Assembly (NCBI RefSeq): GCF_964340395.1
Contig: NC_135560.1
Coordinates: forward strand, 13,110,598-13,174,597
Direction of reading: 5' to 3'
DNA length: 64,000 nt
Origin: Glandiceps talaboti
Lineage: Eukaryota > Hemichordata > Enteropneusta > Spengelidae
Part shown: piece by piece, positions 43,401 through 49,377 of the stretch
Numbering within the stretch: the first letter of the stretch is position 1
How the letters are laid out: the number at the start of each line of letters is the position of its first letter
Program-made: the position numbers and the translations under genes
The notes under the pieces: model-generated
Databases searched by the model: none
What the model saw: only the letters and a program-made list of their open reading frames with translations
What the model was told of the DNA's origin: nothing

Positions 43401-46400
43401 TTGATGAGATTTGATTTGATTTGATGTGGTTTGATTTATGGCATTTATGTTAAATGAAATGTCATTTCCTATTGAGTACACTTTGAATGGTTTCTATTCA
43501 AGTACTCAATTGGCTAAGTAGATCAGAAAACCTTGCAGAATTACCATGGCTGAGGTTCAAAATAACAAAAACCATTGACTACATTAAACATTGATAACTG
43601 TTTAGCATGTATCTATGATGAAGCATAAAATTAAAGACAATACAAAAAGGACATTTTTATTAATTTTGATTATTTCCAATTATTAGATGATTTTAATATG
43701 AGCCATTATTTTGAGCGAGAGTTGATATCTTAATTTATCCTCTGCTGTAATATTGCGCAATGGGTTTAGAATTTGGGGTGAGAAATGGTATCTTTTATCA
43801 TCTGTAATATTGTGCAGTGGGTTTATGATTTTTGATTTAGAGTTGATATCTTTTATTGCCTGCTGTTATTGCACAATGGGTTTAGAATTTTGGGTGAGAG
43901 TTGATATCTTTTATCATCTGCTGTAATATTGTGCAATGGGTTTAGAATTTTGGGTGAGAAATGGTTTCTTTTATCGTCTTCTGTAATATTGTGCAGTGGG
44001 TTTAGAATTTTGGTTTAGAGTTGATATTTTTGATCGTCTGCTGTAATATTGGGCAATGGGTTTAGAATTTTGGGTGAGAAATGGTATCTTTTATCATCAT
44101 CTGCTGTAATATTGGGCAATGGGTTTAGAATTTTGGGTGAGAGTTGATATCTTTTATCATCTGCTGCAATATTGCACAGTGGGTTTAGAATGTTGGGCGA
44201 GAAATGGTATCTTTTATCGTCTTCTGTAATATTGTGCAGTGGGTTTAGAATTTTGGTTTAGAGTTGATATCTTTGATCGTCTGTTGTATTATTGTGCAGT
44301 GGGTTTAGAATTTTGGGTGAGAGTTGACATCTTTTATTGTCTGCTGTAATATTGCGCTAAAATGGAAAACAATTCACGTAAGGTAATTAGAATTAGAGGT
44401 GACATCACCATATGAACAATTCATGAGGTTGATGATTTTAGGTCAATTTTCATCACATTTGTAATTTATTTGGCAAAATTGAGCTGAAGTCAGTGAAATG
44501 ATACAGCATACCTGTTGAGCTAATGCAAACCATTGAATCTCCTTTTCGAGCAGGACTATGGTCAAGAGGTATGATAAATCATCTGCTGATAAATAGTGTA
44601 AAAATTAGATTATGTATTTAGGAAATGAGAAGTTGAGTATCTTGCATTCATAGAAGGCCATGCAGAAAACCTTTGCATTGTATGGTAAGGGAGACCATAA
44701 GTGGGTACTCAAATTAATTAGATTGTATGAAAACCATTACAGTGAAGTTGATTCAGTCTAAAAGATTGCATTTGTTACAAATGCCTGGCAACTAGTATGA
44801 TTGTTACTGCTATTTCAACTAATAATGGCCGATGTGGTTTTTCATTAGGATTTCATCAGTGAAGGAGACCTTCGAGAAATGGTCTTAGAATTCCTTGAAG
44901 AAATTGTTGCTAATGGAAACCTACTTGCAAGTGAACACAAAGCTGCTGCAATTGTACTACGGTAAGTTGACTAGAGTAAAAAAGTAACCAATTTGTAATG
45001 GAAACTGAGAATGTATGTGAATGGATTTGTTGGATAAATATTTGGTTGCCTGCGGTTTTAAACTAACAATGTAATGATCTGAAGGATTATATTAAGTGGC
45101 TCAGGCAAGGATCTTGTTAATTAAAAGTTAATTATTTTGTGATGACAGATTGTTGAAAACGGAGATTAATTTATGTTTTATAATGAAATGAAATCAGTCC
45201 CATAATTATTCAAGATGGTGGATATTCCTGTTTATTATTCAGAAAAAATCTGGCAATGAAAACATTTCATTTTTAAGTCTTAACTTTTAATAATCAGTGG
45301 TACAATCAAAATTAATTTGTTACATTGCCCAGATGTGAAGATATATAAGCATTAATTTTGTAAAATTATTCTTCAGCTTTCATGAAATCATATTTATCCA
45401 GTCAAAAAATTAATAAAATGGTACCATATAGGTTCCATACTATAGTTTGTCAAAATACCAATAAATAAAGAAATATAAAGCTCAGATGGAACTCATTTCT
45501 TGATTCTCATATTTACTTTCAGGACTTTACAACAAGAGTTGGCACAAGGCGACACAAAGAGATTAAATTTAGATGAGTTGTTGTCACTTTCTGTCAATTA
45601 TGTCGCCATTGATGACATGTTTGATTCTACTGCTGCCCTAGACTTAGCAGAACAACTGACATATTTGGACCATAAACTCTTCATTGCTGTACCATATGAG
45701 TAAGTTTCAACTTCCAAATAGTTTTATTGTAAAGCTGCACTAGTTGCAACTGGAACATTTTTACCCTGAACAATATTACATCATCTATTGGTAAACATAT
45801 ATTTCGTAGCTCTATGCACGATAAAAATCAAGTCAAATTTATTTTTGAGTTTGTAACCAAAAATTAGCTCCCTCAACGGTGTGATTCCAACCTGTTTCTG
45901 TACTACTTATGGATAACACTGAAAAAGAAACTGATTCAGAAGCTTTCTTCTACACCTGTGGACTTATTCATCAGATGTCTGGATTGGTCAGTTTTGGTTT
46001 CTCAAAATTTCAAACCAAGTATTAGTGTTTCAATACTTTTTAAAAATTTGAATGTTGATAAAACAATCTACAAATTCACTTGTATCAAATTAAGAACTAC
46101 TGTTATGTGATAAAGAAGAAATCAAATAGTGTTACATACTGCTGTTTAGTTCTAAATATTTATATGCACATGCAAGCGACCACTTAAAGTGGCCATATGG
46201 ATGAGAATTGGGTATTTATTTTGGATTTTTAATTTATATAACAATTTATCATGGCTTCCTACTTCAAGAATCAATGTGAAACAACATATGCCAAGACTTT
46301 GTTTGTCACACAAAAAATTACAAAAGATTGTATGTACACTAACAAACCTTTTTACACATGATTTAGCTTTTTGCAATGTATTGAGATACAAAACCAGACT

Positions 46401-49377
46401 TGCCATATGTTGTTTTCTTTTGATATTTCAAATAGGAAGTCATTGTAAAATTGTTTTATAAATTAAAAATCTAAAATAAATACCCAATTCTCATCCATAT
46501 GGCCACTTTAATTTATTGCACACTTGATTCAATTTCATTTGAATGAAATGTCGAAAGAGGAACTCTTACATAAAGACACTCAGACTAGTAAATAGCTCAC
46601 TATATCATAACATGATTGTTTGTACATTTACAGAGAATTTTTGAGTCAGTCATGGATGAAATCTGACAAGGCTACCAAAGCACCCTACATCATGGCTGTG
46701 ACTAAACGTTTTAATGAGGTTAGTTGATGAATGTAGATTACACAATTGTATTATTGAATGCCACATGCAAGCCAAGTTGAATGGAAACTACAGAATTTAT
46801 GTCCTGGTTGTTCTACATGTCTGTGTCATTGTCAACAGTTGTCTACACCATTGGTACTGTGATGCTTGAAATATGAGTCAATACAGTCGTAGTCATAATT
46901 AATTTCACCATTTCTCCTTAAAATTATGTATGTATATTTATATGATCCTTTGCTATTTTTCTTCAATTTAGACAGAATATCTTCATGACCTCAGAATCAT
47001 GTCACTCTTAGCCTTCCACTCATAGTAGCAAGGCCCCTTAGGTCACTCAAATTTACTTGGCTAAATGAAGAAAAATATTGGGACTATCTAATCATCATAA
47101 ATATGTGTCTTTAAGTGGTATTACTAACTCGTTCTTTGTGCTTATAAGTTCATCCAAGTGACGCATGACATATCTTTCATTTATATTTTCTGCACAGGTC
47201 AGCAAACTTGTGGCATCTGAAATAATACGTCAACCAAATTTACAAGCAAGGGCAAGTGCCATAGAGAAATGGGCAGCAGTAGCTGATATATGTTTATGTA
47301 TACATAATTATAATGGTGTGCTAGAAATAACATCAGCTTTAATGAATAGTGCTGTGTACAGACTCAGGAAAGCTTGGGATAAGGTCTCTAAACAGGTAAA
47401 TGCCATTAAAAAGTATTTATATTTATAAATTTCTCATTCTCTAATCAAATTTGGAATCCCCCCCCCCCCCCCCCCCCCGAAAAAAATAAGATAATAAATT
47501 TTTTGATCTGATGCACAAAGATTTACTTTAAAAGCCTGACAGACCCTACTAGCGATTACAGTTTGGAATGAATATATGTACCCTAGGCATGTACAGTATA
47601 TTGTATATATTTAGAAATTCCTTACAAATGGATTTAGTGAAATTGTCAATTATGAACACACACGCAGACACTATTTTATTAGCAAAAAATTGTATGTCAA
47701 AAAGGATTTAGCAGTTTATTATGATTAAAAGATAGATGGAAACTTCTCAGAGATTAACAACTAAAGTTTATTATTTGTAGAGCAGTTTCCAGTTACATCT
47801 TTTAGAAATAGTAATGTAGATAAAGTCAAGAGGTGTTAAAAGATATTCAATGTACTTTTTTTTGCAACTACTACAGACCAAAGCAATGCTGGAAAGGTTG
47901 CAGATAGTTGTCTCTTCAGAAGGAAGATTCAAGAACATGAGAGAAGCATTACATAGGTGAGTCATTGTTAAAAGATTATCTGATGCATGCCCAACATGTG
48001 TGTGCATGCCTAAATGTTTGAATATAATGTTTTTATCTGTTAAACATTATTTACATTGCATGTTATTTTTAATAGCCATTCATAGGATGCAACAAGTGAA
48101 AATCACCTTCATTTTACCAATTTAACCAGTTGATGGAATCGAAGGATGACAAAATTAATAGGAATCTAGCTTTATTTTTGTTTCATACCTTTAAAGTTAA
48201 AGACGAACTGCAACTACTCATTAATTGATCAAATATAGGTGTTTGTACTTTGTAAAAAATTATTTGGATTTGTTCACCATAGTATATTGTATAGGCACTA
48301 TGAACTATTTATGCAACTTAATGAATTGTATATTGTATTAATATTTGAGCCAGTGGCCCATATTATGCTGATATAAACTGTTATTACAAGTGAAAATCAT
48401 CAAATACTGTTTGTATCATTGTGTCATATTTGCATATTGTAGAATATTCTATATCATATTATTTCGATATTGTACCATTTAATGCAATGATCAAGCTAAA
48501 TTGAAAGTGTCTTACTTTAAGTCATGTTCATTTTGTTTTCTTGTAGGATTGACCCACCATGTATACCATACTTGGGGTTTTATCTAACAGATCTAGCATT
48601 CATTGAAGATGGAACACCTAATATCACAGAAGAAGGATTAGTCAATTTCTCAAAAATGAGAATGGTATGTATGTGACAGTGTGTTAGAAAATGCTATTAG
48701 AAAAGTGTCTTGCAATCAAACGTTCAATCACATTCAATGTTCAGCATACTTCAGGCATTATAGACACTGATGTACAATAATTTGATATTACGCCTTTGTT
48801 ACTACATTTAGTTTGTTTAGCAGAAGTATTTCTTTCATCTCTATTTGATATTAACTATATATATATACCATCTTTTGTTTTCTCTGTAGATAGCACATGT
48901 GATTAGAGAAATTCGCCATTTTCAGCAAACACCGTACAAAATAGATTCAGATAGAAGGGTAAGTTGAATATACTGTGGTCTTTTTATTTACACATATTTT
49001 ACCACAACTGAACTTAGGATCAGTATTGCTGTAGTCATTATGTCATCAATTCGGCCATTTTTGACAGAAATCCACAACTTAATGTGCAATATCTCAGAAA
49101 GTAAAAAACACAACAAAGTGTTCAAAATGTAGACACAGGTATTACAGAAGATTCAACTTCGCACAAAGAAACTGATCTGTGGTTTTAAAATCTAAATGAA
49201 ATACTAAAATATAGTAGAAATCAATTATGTTAATTTCATTTCATTTCCTTGTAATATTAGATAATAAATTATCTTCTGGACACAGACCATATTATGGATG
49301 ACGATGAGTTGTATGCACTATCCTTGGAGCTAGAGCCAAGACAACCTCGTCCAAACAGAGTATCCGCTAGTCTGTGA
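15489..49377 (+). CDS. RASGRF: RasGRF-family Ras/Rac guanine nucleotide exchange factor (5'-partial, about 25 exons)
   Basis: Gene-level entry; exons are listed one by one. The spliced frame gives, in order, the end of PH1, a coiled coil, an IQ motif ([14 protein letters not shown]), a DH domain, PH2, a REM domain, a Ser/Pro-rich linker and a C-terminal CDC25 domain. This architecture is specific to RasGRF1/RasGRF2. Family knowledge: the IQ motif binds calcium/calmodulin, DH-PH activates Rac, and REM-CDC25 loads GTP on Ras, usually at neuronal membranes. Every intron is GT..AG and the phases join without a shift. About 1,176 residues are encoded (1,163 if the shorter linker exon is used). The linker to REM resembles RasGRF2 ([11 protein letters not shown]), but one invertebrate gene probably stands for both vertebrate paralogues. 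The start exon is missing from the window. Confidence 0.95.
16502..16643 (+). CDS. RASGRF: RasGRF exon: coiled coil
   Basis: 142-bp exon, phase 2 in and 0 out, acceptor TTTTAG, donor GAG/GTAAAG. It encodes a charged heptad-type segment with QKYLHLLQI, which is nearly invariant in RasGRF proteins, then [12 protein letters not shown]. This is the coiled coil between PH1 and the IQ motif, needed with them for calcium-dependent activation in vertebrate RasGRF1. Confidence 0.93.
16830..17000. repeat. Diverged duplicate of 18060-18260
   Basis: CTTCTGACTTTAATTGCCA and TCCAGACTGTTCCAAGAATG here correspond to CTTCTGAATTTAATTGTCAA and TTCCAGACTGATAAAGATAT near 18.1 kb; the later parts (AACCGACTGACCATTTTAAG versus ACAACCCATCATTTTAAGTG) also match. 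Both are in the same intron, in direct orientation. Confidence 0.5.
18060..18260. repeat. Diverged duplicate of 16830-17000
   Basis: See the partner entry; about 1.2 kb separates the two copies. It may be a duplicated intron segment or two insertions of one repeat family. Confidence 0.5.
20118..20207 (+). CDS. RASGRF: RasGRF exon: linker before IQ motif
   Basis: 90-bp exon, phase 0/0, acceptor TTTGCAG, donor AAG/GTAATT. It encodes 30 residues ending DEIKKIKK, the basic stretch directly before the IQ motif (DIKKIKK in vertebrates). The first half is poorly conserved. Confidence 0.88.
20950..20991. repeat. (TCA)14 microsatellite
   Basis: Uninterrupted trinucleotide run in the intron before the IQ-motif exon; it gives a poly-Asp frame on the minus strand that is not a gene. 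Confidence 0.98.
21553..21806 (+). CDS. RASGRF: RasGRF exon: IQ motif and start of DH domain
   Basis: 254-bp exon, phase 0 in and 2 out, acceptor ATTCAG, donor CAG/GTTAGT. It opens with the IQ calmodulin-binding motif [14 protein letters not shown], followed by [16 protein letters not shown] and the first DH helix ([20 protein letters not shown]). It is nearly collinear with vertebrate RasGRF and shows no indel. Confidence 0.97.
22209..22356. repeat. Inverted repeat, about 23-bp arms with 98-bp loop
   Basis: ATATAATCCTACAAAATCAA(TGT) near 22211-22233 pairs with ACATTGATTTTGTGGGATTA(TAT) near 22332-22354 with one mismatch. Probably a short fold-back element in an intron. Confidence 0.7.
23540..23715. 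promoter_or_regulatory. Intronic CpG-dense patch with NRF1-like site
   Basis: In otherwise CpG-poor intron DNA, this stretch has many GCGC/TGCG strings. TGCGCATGCGTA at 23577-23588 fits the NRF1 consensus (YGCGCAYGCGCR) except at one position. A perfect 8-bp stem with 3-nt loop (GCGGCTGC TTT GCAGCCGC) is at 23693-23711. Alternative promoter or diverged mobile DNA are both possible. Confidence 0.3.
25973..26052 (+). CDS. RASGRF: RasGRF exon: DH domain
   Basis: 80-bp exon, phase 2 in and 1 out, acceptor TCAACAG, donor TTG/GTAAGT. It encodes [10 protein letters not shown] and a WPKLVL segment of the DH helical bundle. A long AGT trinucleotide repeat begins about 100 bp after the donor. Confidence 0.95.
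26156..26292. repeat. AGT/AGC trinucleotide microsatellite
   Basis: About 135 bp of AGT units with a stretch of about seven AGC units near 26262-26283. It begins about 100 bp after the donor of the RasGRF exon ending at 26052. Confidence 0.97.
26515..26570. repeat. GACT/GATT tetranucleotide repeat
   Basis: Three GACT units followed by about seven GATT units and a mixed end. Confidence 0.95.
27288..27481 (+). CDS. RASGRF: RasGRF exon: DH domain
   Basis: 194-bp exon, phase 1 in and 0 out, acceptor CCTACAG, donor CAG/GTACGT. It encodes [26 protein letters not shown] and [16 protein letters not shown], the conserved helices of the RasGRF DH domain that contact Rac-type GTPases. Confidence 0.97.
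28892..29002 (+). CDS. RASGRF: RasGRF exon: DH domain
   Basis: 111-bp exon, phase 0/0, acceptor CTTACAG, donor AGG/GTAAGT. It encodes [16 protein letters not shown] and the following [19 protein letters not shown]. This is the C-terminal DH helix region (the PRY..LL core motif of Dbl-homology domains). Confidence 0.97.
29618..29735 (+). CDS. RASGRF: RasGRF exon: DH-PH2 junction
   Basis: 118-bp exon, phase 0 in and 1 out, acceptor TACGTAG, donor CAGG/GTACAT. It encodes [20 protein letters not shown], then an [16 protein letters not shown] segment leading into PH2. Nearly every residue matches the vertebrate family. Confidence 0.97.
30138..30310 (+). CDS. RASGRF: RasGRF exon: PH domain 2
   Basis: 173-bp exon, phase 1 in and 0 out, acceptor TTTCAG, donor AAG/GTATAG. 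It encodes GTLIRV, a basic Ser-rich loop ([10 protein letters not shown]), [16 protein letters not shown] and GRLHLAK, the early beta strands of the DH-associated PH domain. Confidence 0.95.
30737..30803 (+). CDS. RASGRF: RasGRF exon: PH domain 2
   Basis: 67-bp exon, phase 0 in and 1 out, acceptor CTGCAG, donor GATG/GTAAGT. It encodes [11 protein letters not shown] followed by an acidic loop. Its position and its phases match the PH2 strand found here in vertebrate RasGRF. Confidence 0.88.
31307..31458 (+). CDS. RASGRF: RasGRF exon: PH domain 2 C-terminal strands and helix
   Basis: 152-bp exon, phase 1 in and 0 out, acceptor ATGATAG, donor CAG/GTGAGA. It encodes a Ser/Thr-rich loop, [19 protein letters not shown] and the C-terminal PH helix [13 protein letters not shown] with the invariant PH Trp. 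Moving the acceptor to the next AG would put a stop in frame, so 31307 is preferred. Confidence 0.93.
34033..34118 (+). CDS. RASGRF: RasGRF exon: PH2-REM linker
   Basis: 86-bp exon, phase 0 in and 2 out, acceptor CTCATAG. It encodes [13 protein letters not shown], like vertebrate CVDNIRCNGL, and ends PLSI plus two bases. The donor CAG/GTAGAA is weaker than its neighbours (no G at +5) and faces a 4.6-kb intron holding the candidate cassette exon and the 18-bp minisatellite. Confidence 0.9.
34590..35535. repeat. 18-bp minisatellite (about 50 units)
   Basis: Unit ACCAATGCTGGTCTTTCC and close variants (ACCAGTGTTAGCCTTTCC, ACCAATGCTAATCTTTCT). Because 18 is a multiple of three and stops are rare in the unit, frames stay open on both strands (up to 226 codons, hexapeptide (N/S)AGLST on plus). 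It lies in the 4.6-kb intron before the REM exon. No start context, homology or splice logic supports a protein. Confidence 0.95.
35807..36228. mobile_element. Fold-back element with GTTTCCGATAAC arms
   Basis: Left arm AAATAAAAAACATGTTTGTT plus TCCGATAACATGACTTAAAT (about 35811-35850); right arm, reversed, AAATAAAAAAATAGTGTGTT plus TCCGATAACCTGAC (about 36190-36228). About 350 bp between the arms with no recognised gene. A further partial copy is at 56460-56530. Confidence 0.6.
36498..36533 (+). CDS. RASGRF: Candidate 36-nt alternative cassette exon of RasGRF
   Basis: A 36-nt open segment lies between acceptor GGATTTAG and donor ATATAG/GTAACA. Its phase (2 in, 2 out) fits exactly between the exons ending at 34118 and starting at 38720. 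Inclusion would add twelve residues, reading [13 protein letters not shown] across the junctions; skipping joins the flanking exons cleanly. From memory, some vertebrate RasGRF1 isoforms carry a short basic insert at about this place between PH2 and REM. It could be chance: the donor is only fair and no homology search was possible. Confidence 0.42.
   Translation, partial: TSLSSSAWIAI
38720..38971 (+). CDS. RASGRF: RasGRF exon: REM domain
   Basis: 252-bp exon, phase 2 in and 2 out, acceptor TTTCCAG, donor ACAA/GTAAGT. It encodes [40 protein letters not shown] and [15 protein letters not shown], the Ras exchanger motif that stabilises the catalytic CDC25 domain. The spelling at KVPQIRYAS is RasGRF2-like. 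The tail ([20 protein letters not shown]) diverges from vertebrates. Confidence 0.97.
39703..39863 (+). CDS. RASGRF: RasGRF exon: start of Ser-rich linker (3' end uncertain)
   Basis: Acceptor TTGTAG; phase 2 in. The frame gives [20 protein letters not shown] and a Ser/Gln-rich run, then RSFKR. The next exon needs phase 1 out. Two weak donors satisfy this: GAT/GTAATT after 39863 (used here) and CAA/GTATAA after 39824; GTGTGT a little further on is a third. Reading through all of them meets a stop at 39889-39891, which would give a protein ending without CDC25. The linker is unconserved, so only the frame supports the exon. Confidence 0.7.
40380..40423. repeat. (GAT)n microsatellite next to a splice acceptor
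   Basis: About 14 GAT/GAC units ending 24 bp before the acceptor AG of RasGRF exon 40448. The poly-Asp frame it opens does not match the exon's frame. Confidence 0.95.
40448..40699 (+). CDS. RASGRF: RasGRF exon: Ser/Pro-rich linker
   Basis: 252-bp exon, phase 1 in and 1 out, acceptor TTCTACAG, donor CCTG/GTATGT. The frame is rich in SP/TP sites ([33 protein letters not shown]), like the proline-directed phosphorylation region between REM and CDC25 in vertebrates. A (GAT)n tract ends only about 25 bp before the acceptor. Confidence 0.87.
40970..41350. repeat. Interspersed repeat related to 11.3-12.0 kb
   Basis: Shares ATGCAAATTAGG, TTGATCAAAAGGCTTAAAA, ACTGCTGGGCTA and TTGGGATGCAAATTAGGAGA with the repeat at 11330-11970. 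Lies in the intron between the two RasGRF linker exons. Confidence 0.45.
41546..41715. repeat. About 70-bp tandem repeat, 2.5 copies
   Basis: TTCAGTGTAGTCAGTTGTGC...AAGTGGGGAATTGTTCAAAG is repeated at about 41611-41680 and begins a third time (TTCAGTATAGTTAATTGCTC). Lies 60 bp before RasGRF exon 41776. Confidence 0.8.
41776..41997 (+). CDS. RASGRF: RasGRF exon: linker with conserved Ala-rich motif
   Basis: 222-bp exon, phase 1 in and 1 out, acceptor CTTGTAG, donor GCAG/GTGGGT. It encodes [14 protein letters not shown] and the [17 protein letters not shown] motif that marks this part of RasGRF1/2 (SAASAFAIATA in vertebrates). The RRSS and nearby basic residues fit a PKA-type site; vertebrate RasGRF1 is phosphorylated by PKA in this region. 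Confidence 0.93.
42830..43090 (-). repeat. CCAATATGGCCGCC-family repeat, inverted copy
   Basis: GGCGGCCATATTGGATTCT at about 42919-42937 is the reverse complement of the family core. Flanks (AACTTTGCCATATTGAAG; GAGAATGGGTTGGAGT; TTATTTCTGAGACACAT) also match reversed flanks of the 51.5-kb copy. It ends about 30 bp before RasGRF exon 43122. Confidence 0.65.
43122..43231 (+). CDS. RASGRF: RasGRF exon: helix before CDC25
   Basis: 110-bp exon, phase 1 in and 0 out, acceptor AATATAG, donor CAG/GTAAAC. It encodes [20 protein letters not shown] and HWVSKYSQ. The R(V/I)(L/I)NV.RHWVSK.SQ motif opens the conserved C-terminal block of RasGRF. Confidence 0.95.
43712..44358. repeat. About 60-bp tandem repeat array, 10.5 copies
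   Basis: Consensus built on GGGTTTAGAATTTTGGGTGA, GAGTTGATATCTTTTATC and CTGCTGTAATATTGTGCA. Units of 58-63 bp fall into recurring subtypes (GAGAAATGG; GGTTTAGAGTTG; GGGTGAGAGTTG), suggesting higher-order amplification. Located in the intron between RasGRF exons 43122 and 44849. Confidence 0.95.
44849..44961 (+). CDS. RASGRF: RasGRF exon: pre-CDC25 helices
   Basis: 113-bp exon, phase 0 in and 2 out, acceptor TTCATTAG, donor CG/GTAAGT. It encodes [20 protein letters not shown] and [10 protein letters not shown], matching the vertebrate FLEEV..ERKAAANI segment. Confidence 0.95.
45523..45699 (+). CDS. RASGRF: RasGRF exon: start of CDC25 domain
   Basis: 177-bp exon, phase 2 in and 2 out, acceptor TTTCAG, donor GA/GTAAGT. 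After a variable acidic stretch it encodes [20 protein letters not shown], the first structurally conserved block of the CDC25 catalytic domain (A..A.QLT..D...F..I...E). Confidence 0.96.
46188..46507. mobile_element. TTAA-flanked MITE, copy 2 (320 bp)
   Basis: Same family as 6940-7231. The left end is AGTGGCCATATGGATGAGAA and the right end TTCTCATCCATATGGCCACT, with arms of about 75-80 bp that pair almost fully. TTAA flanks at 46184-46187 and 46508-46511. It lies in the intron just before RasGRF exon 46634. Both strands are open for 84-90 codons, a by-product of the palindrome. Confidence 0.9.
46634..46718 (+). CDS. RASGRF: RasGRF exon: CDC25 domain
   Basis: 85-bp exon, phase 2 in and 0 out, acceptor TTTACAG, donor GAG/GTTAGT. 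It encodes [20 protein letters not shown] and MAVTKRFNE. The E.L...W block is a hallmark of Ras exchange domains. A TTAA-flanked MITE lies about 120 bp before the acceptor. Confidence 0.95.
47020..47115. repeat. Second copy of CCCTTAGGTCACTCA repeat
   Basis: Direct-orientation relative of the repeat at 5300-5420, in the intron before the CDC25 core exon. Shares CAAGG.CCCTTAGGTCACTC and the following GGCT.AA..AA.....ATTGGG pattern, but lacks a clear hairpin. Confidence 0.55.
47198..47395 (+). CDS. RASGRF: RasGRF exon: CDC25 catalytic core
   Basis: 198-bp exon, phase 0/0, acceptor GCACAG, donor CAG/GTAAAT. It encodes [28 protein letters not shown] and [23 protein letters not shown] in one block, with IEKW and HNYN strictly kept. 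This is the signature segment of CDC25 domains that forms the Ras interface. A 21-C tract starts 62 bp after the donor. Confidence 0.98.
47458..47478. repeat. C21 homopolymer
   Basis: Twenty-one C residues, 62 bp after the donor of the CDC25 core exon. Length should be treated with caution because such runs are often miscounted in assemblies. Confidence 0.9.
47877..47956 (+). CDS. RASGRF: RasGRF exon: CDC25 domain
   Basis: 80-bp exon, phase 0 in and 2 out, acceptor CTACAG, donor AG/GTGAGT. It encodes [20 protein letters not shown], matching [17 protein letters not shown] in vertebrates; this precedes the helical hairpin that opens the Ras nucleotide site. Confidence 0.96.
48547..48664 (+). 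CDS. RASGRF: RasGRF exon: CDC25 domain, PYLG block
   Basis: 118-bp exon, phase 2 in and 0 out, acceptor CTTGTAG, donor ATG/GTATGT. It encodes [20 protein letters not shown] and the following [12 protein letters not shown]. The P.(V/I)P(Y/F)LG.YL.DL..I..G.P motif is one of the most conserved in Ras exchange factors. Confidence 0.98.
48890..48958 (+). CDS. RASGRF: RasGRF exon: CDC25 domain
   Basis: 69-bp exon, phase 0/0, acceptor CTGTAG, donor AGG/GTAAGT. It encodes [18 protein letters not shown], which matches vertebrate ISHIIREIRQFQQT.YKI. Confidence 0.96.
49261..49377 (+). CDS. RASGRF: RasGRF terminal exon with stop codon
   Basis: 117-bp coding part, phase 0, acceptor ATATTAG. It encodes [20 protein letters not shown] and ends [15 protein letters not shown] before TGA at 49375-49377. 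Vertebrate proteins end soon after SL.IEP(K/R)LP, so this C-terminus is about ten residues longer. The 3' UTR follows. An ATTAAA at about 49493 and an AATAAA near 51450 are possible poly(A) signals; neither is proven. Confidence 0.95.
   Translation: MINYLLDTDHIMDDDELYALSLELEPRQPRPNRVSASL

Noticed and set aside
43712-44358. CRISPR-like regular array
   Set aside because: Units are contiguous tandem copies without unique spacers, in animal nuclear DNA.
46152-46461. Frames of 84-90 codons on both strands
   Set aside because: Mirror readings of the palindromic MITE; no transposase motif.
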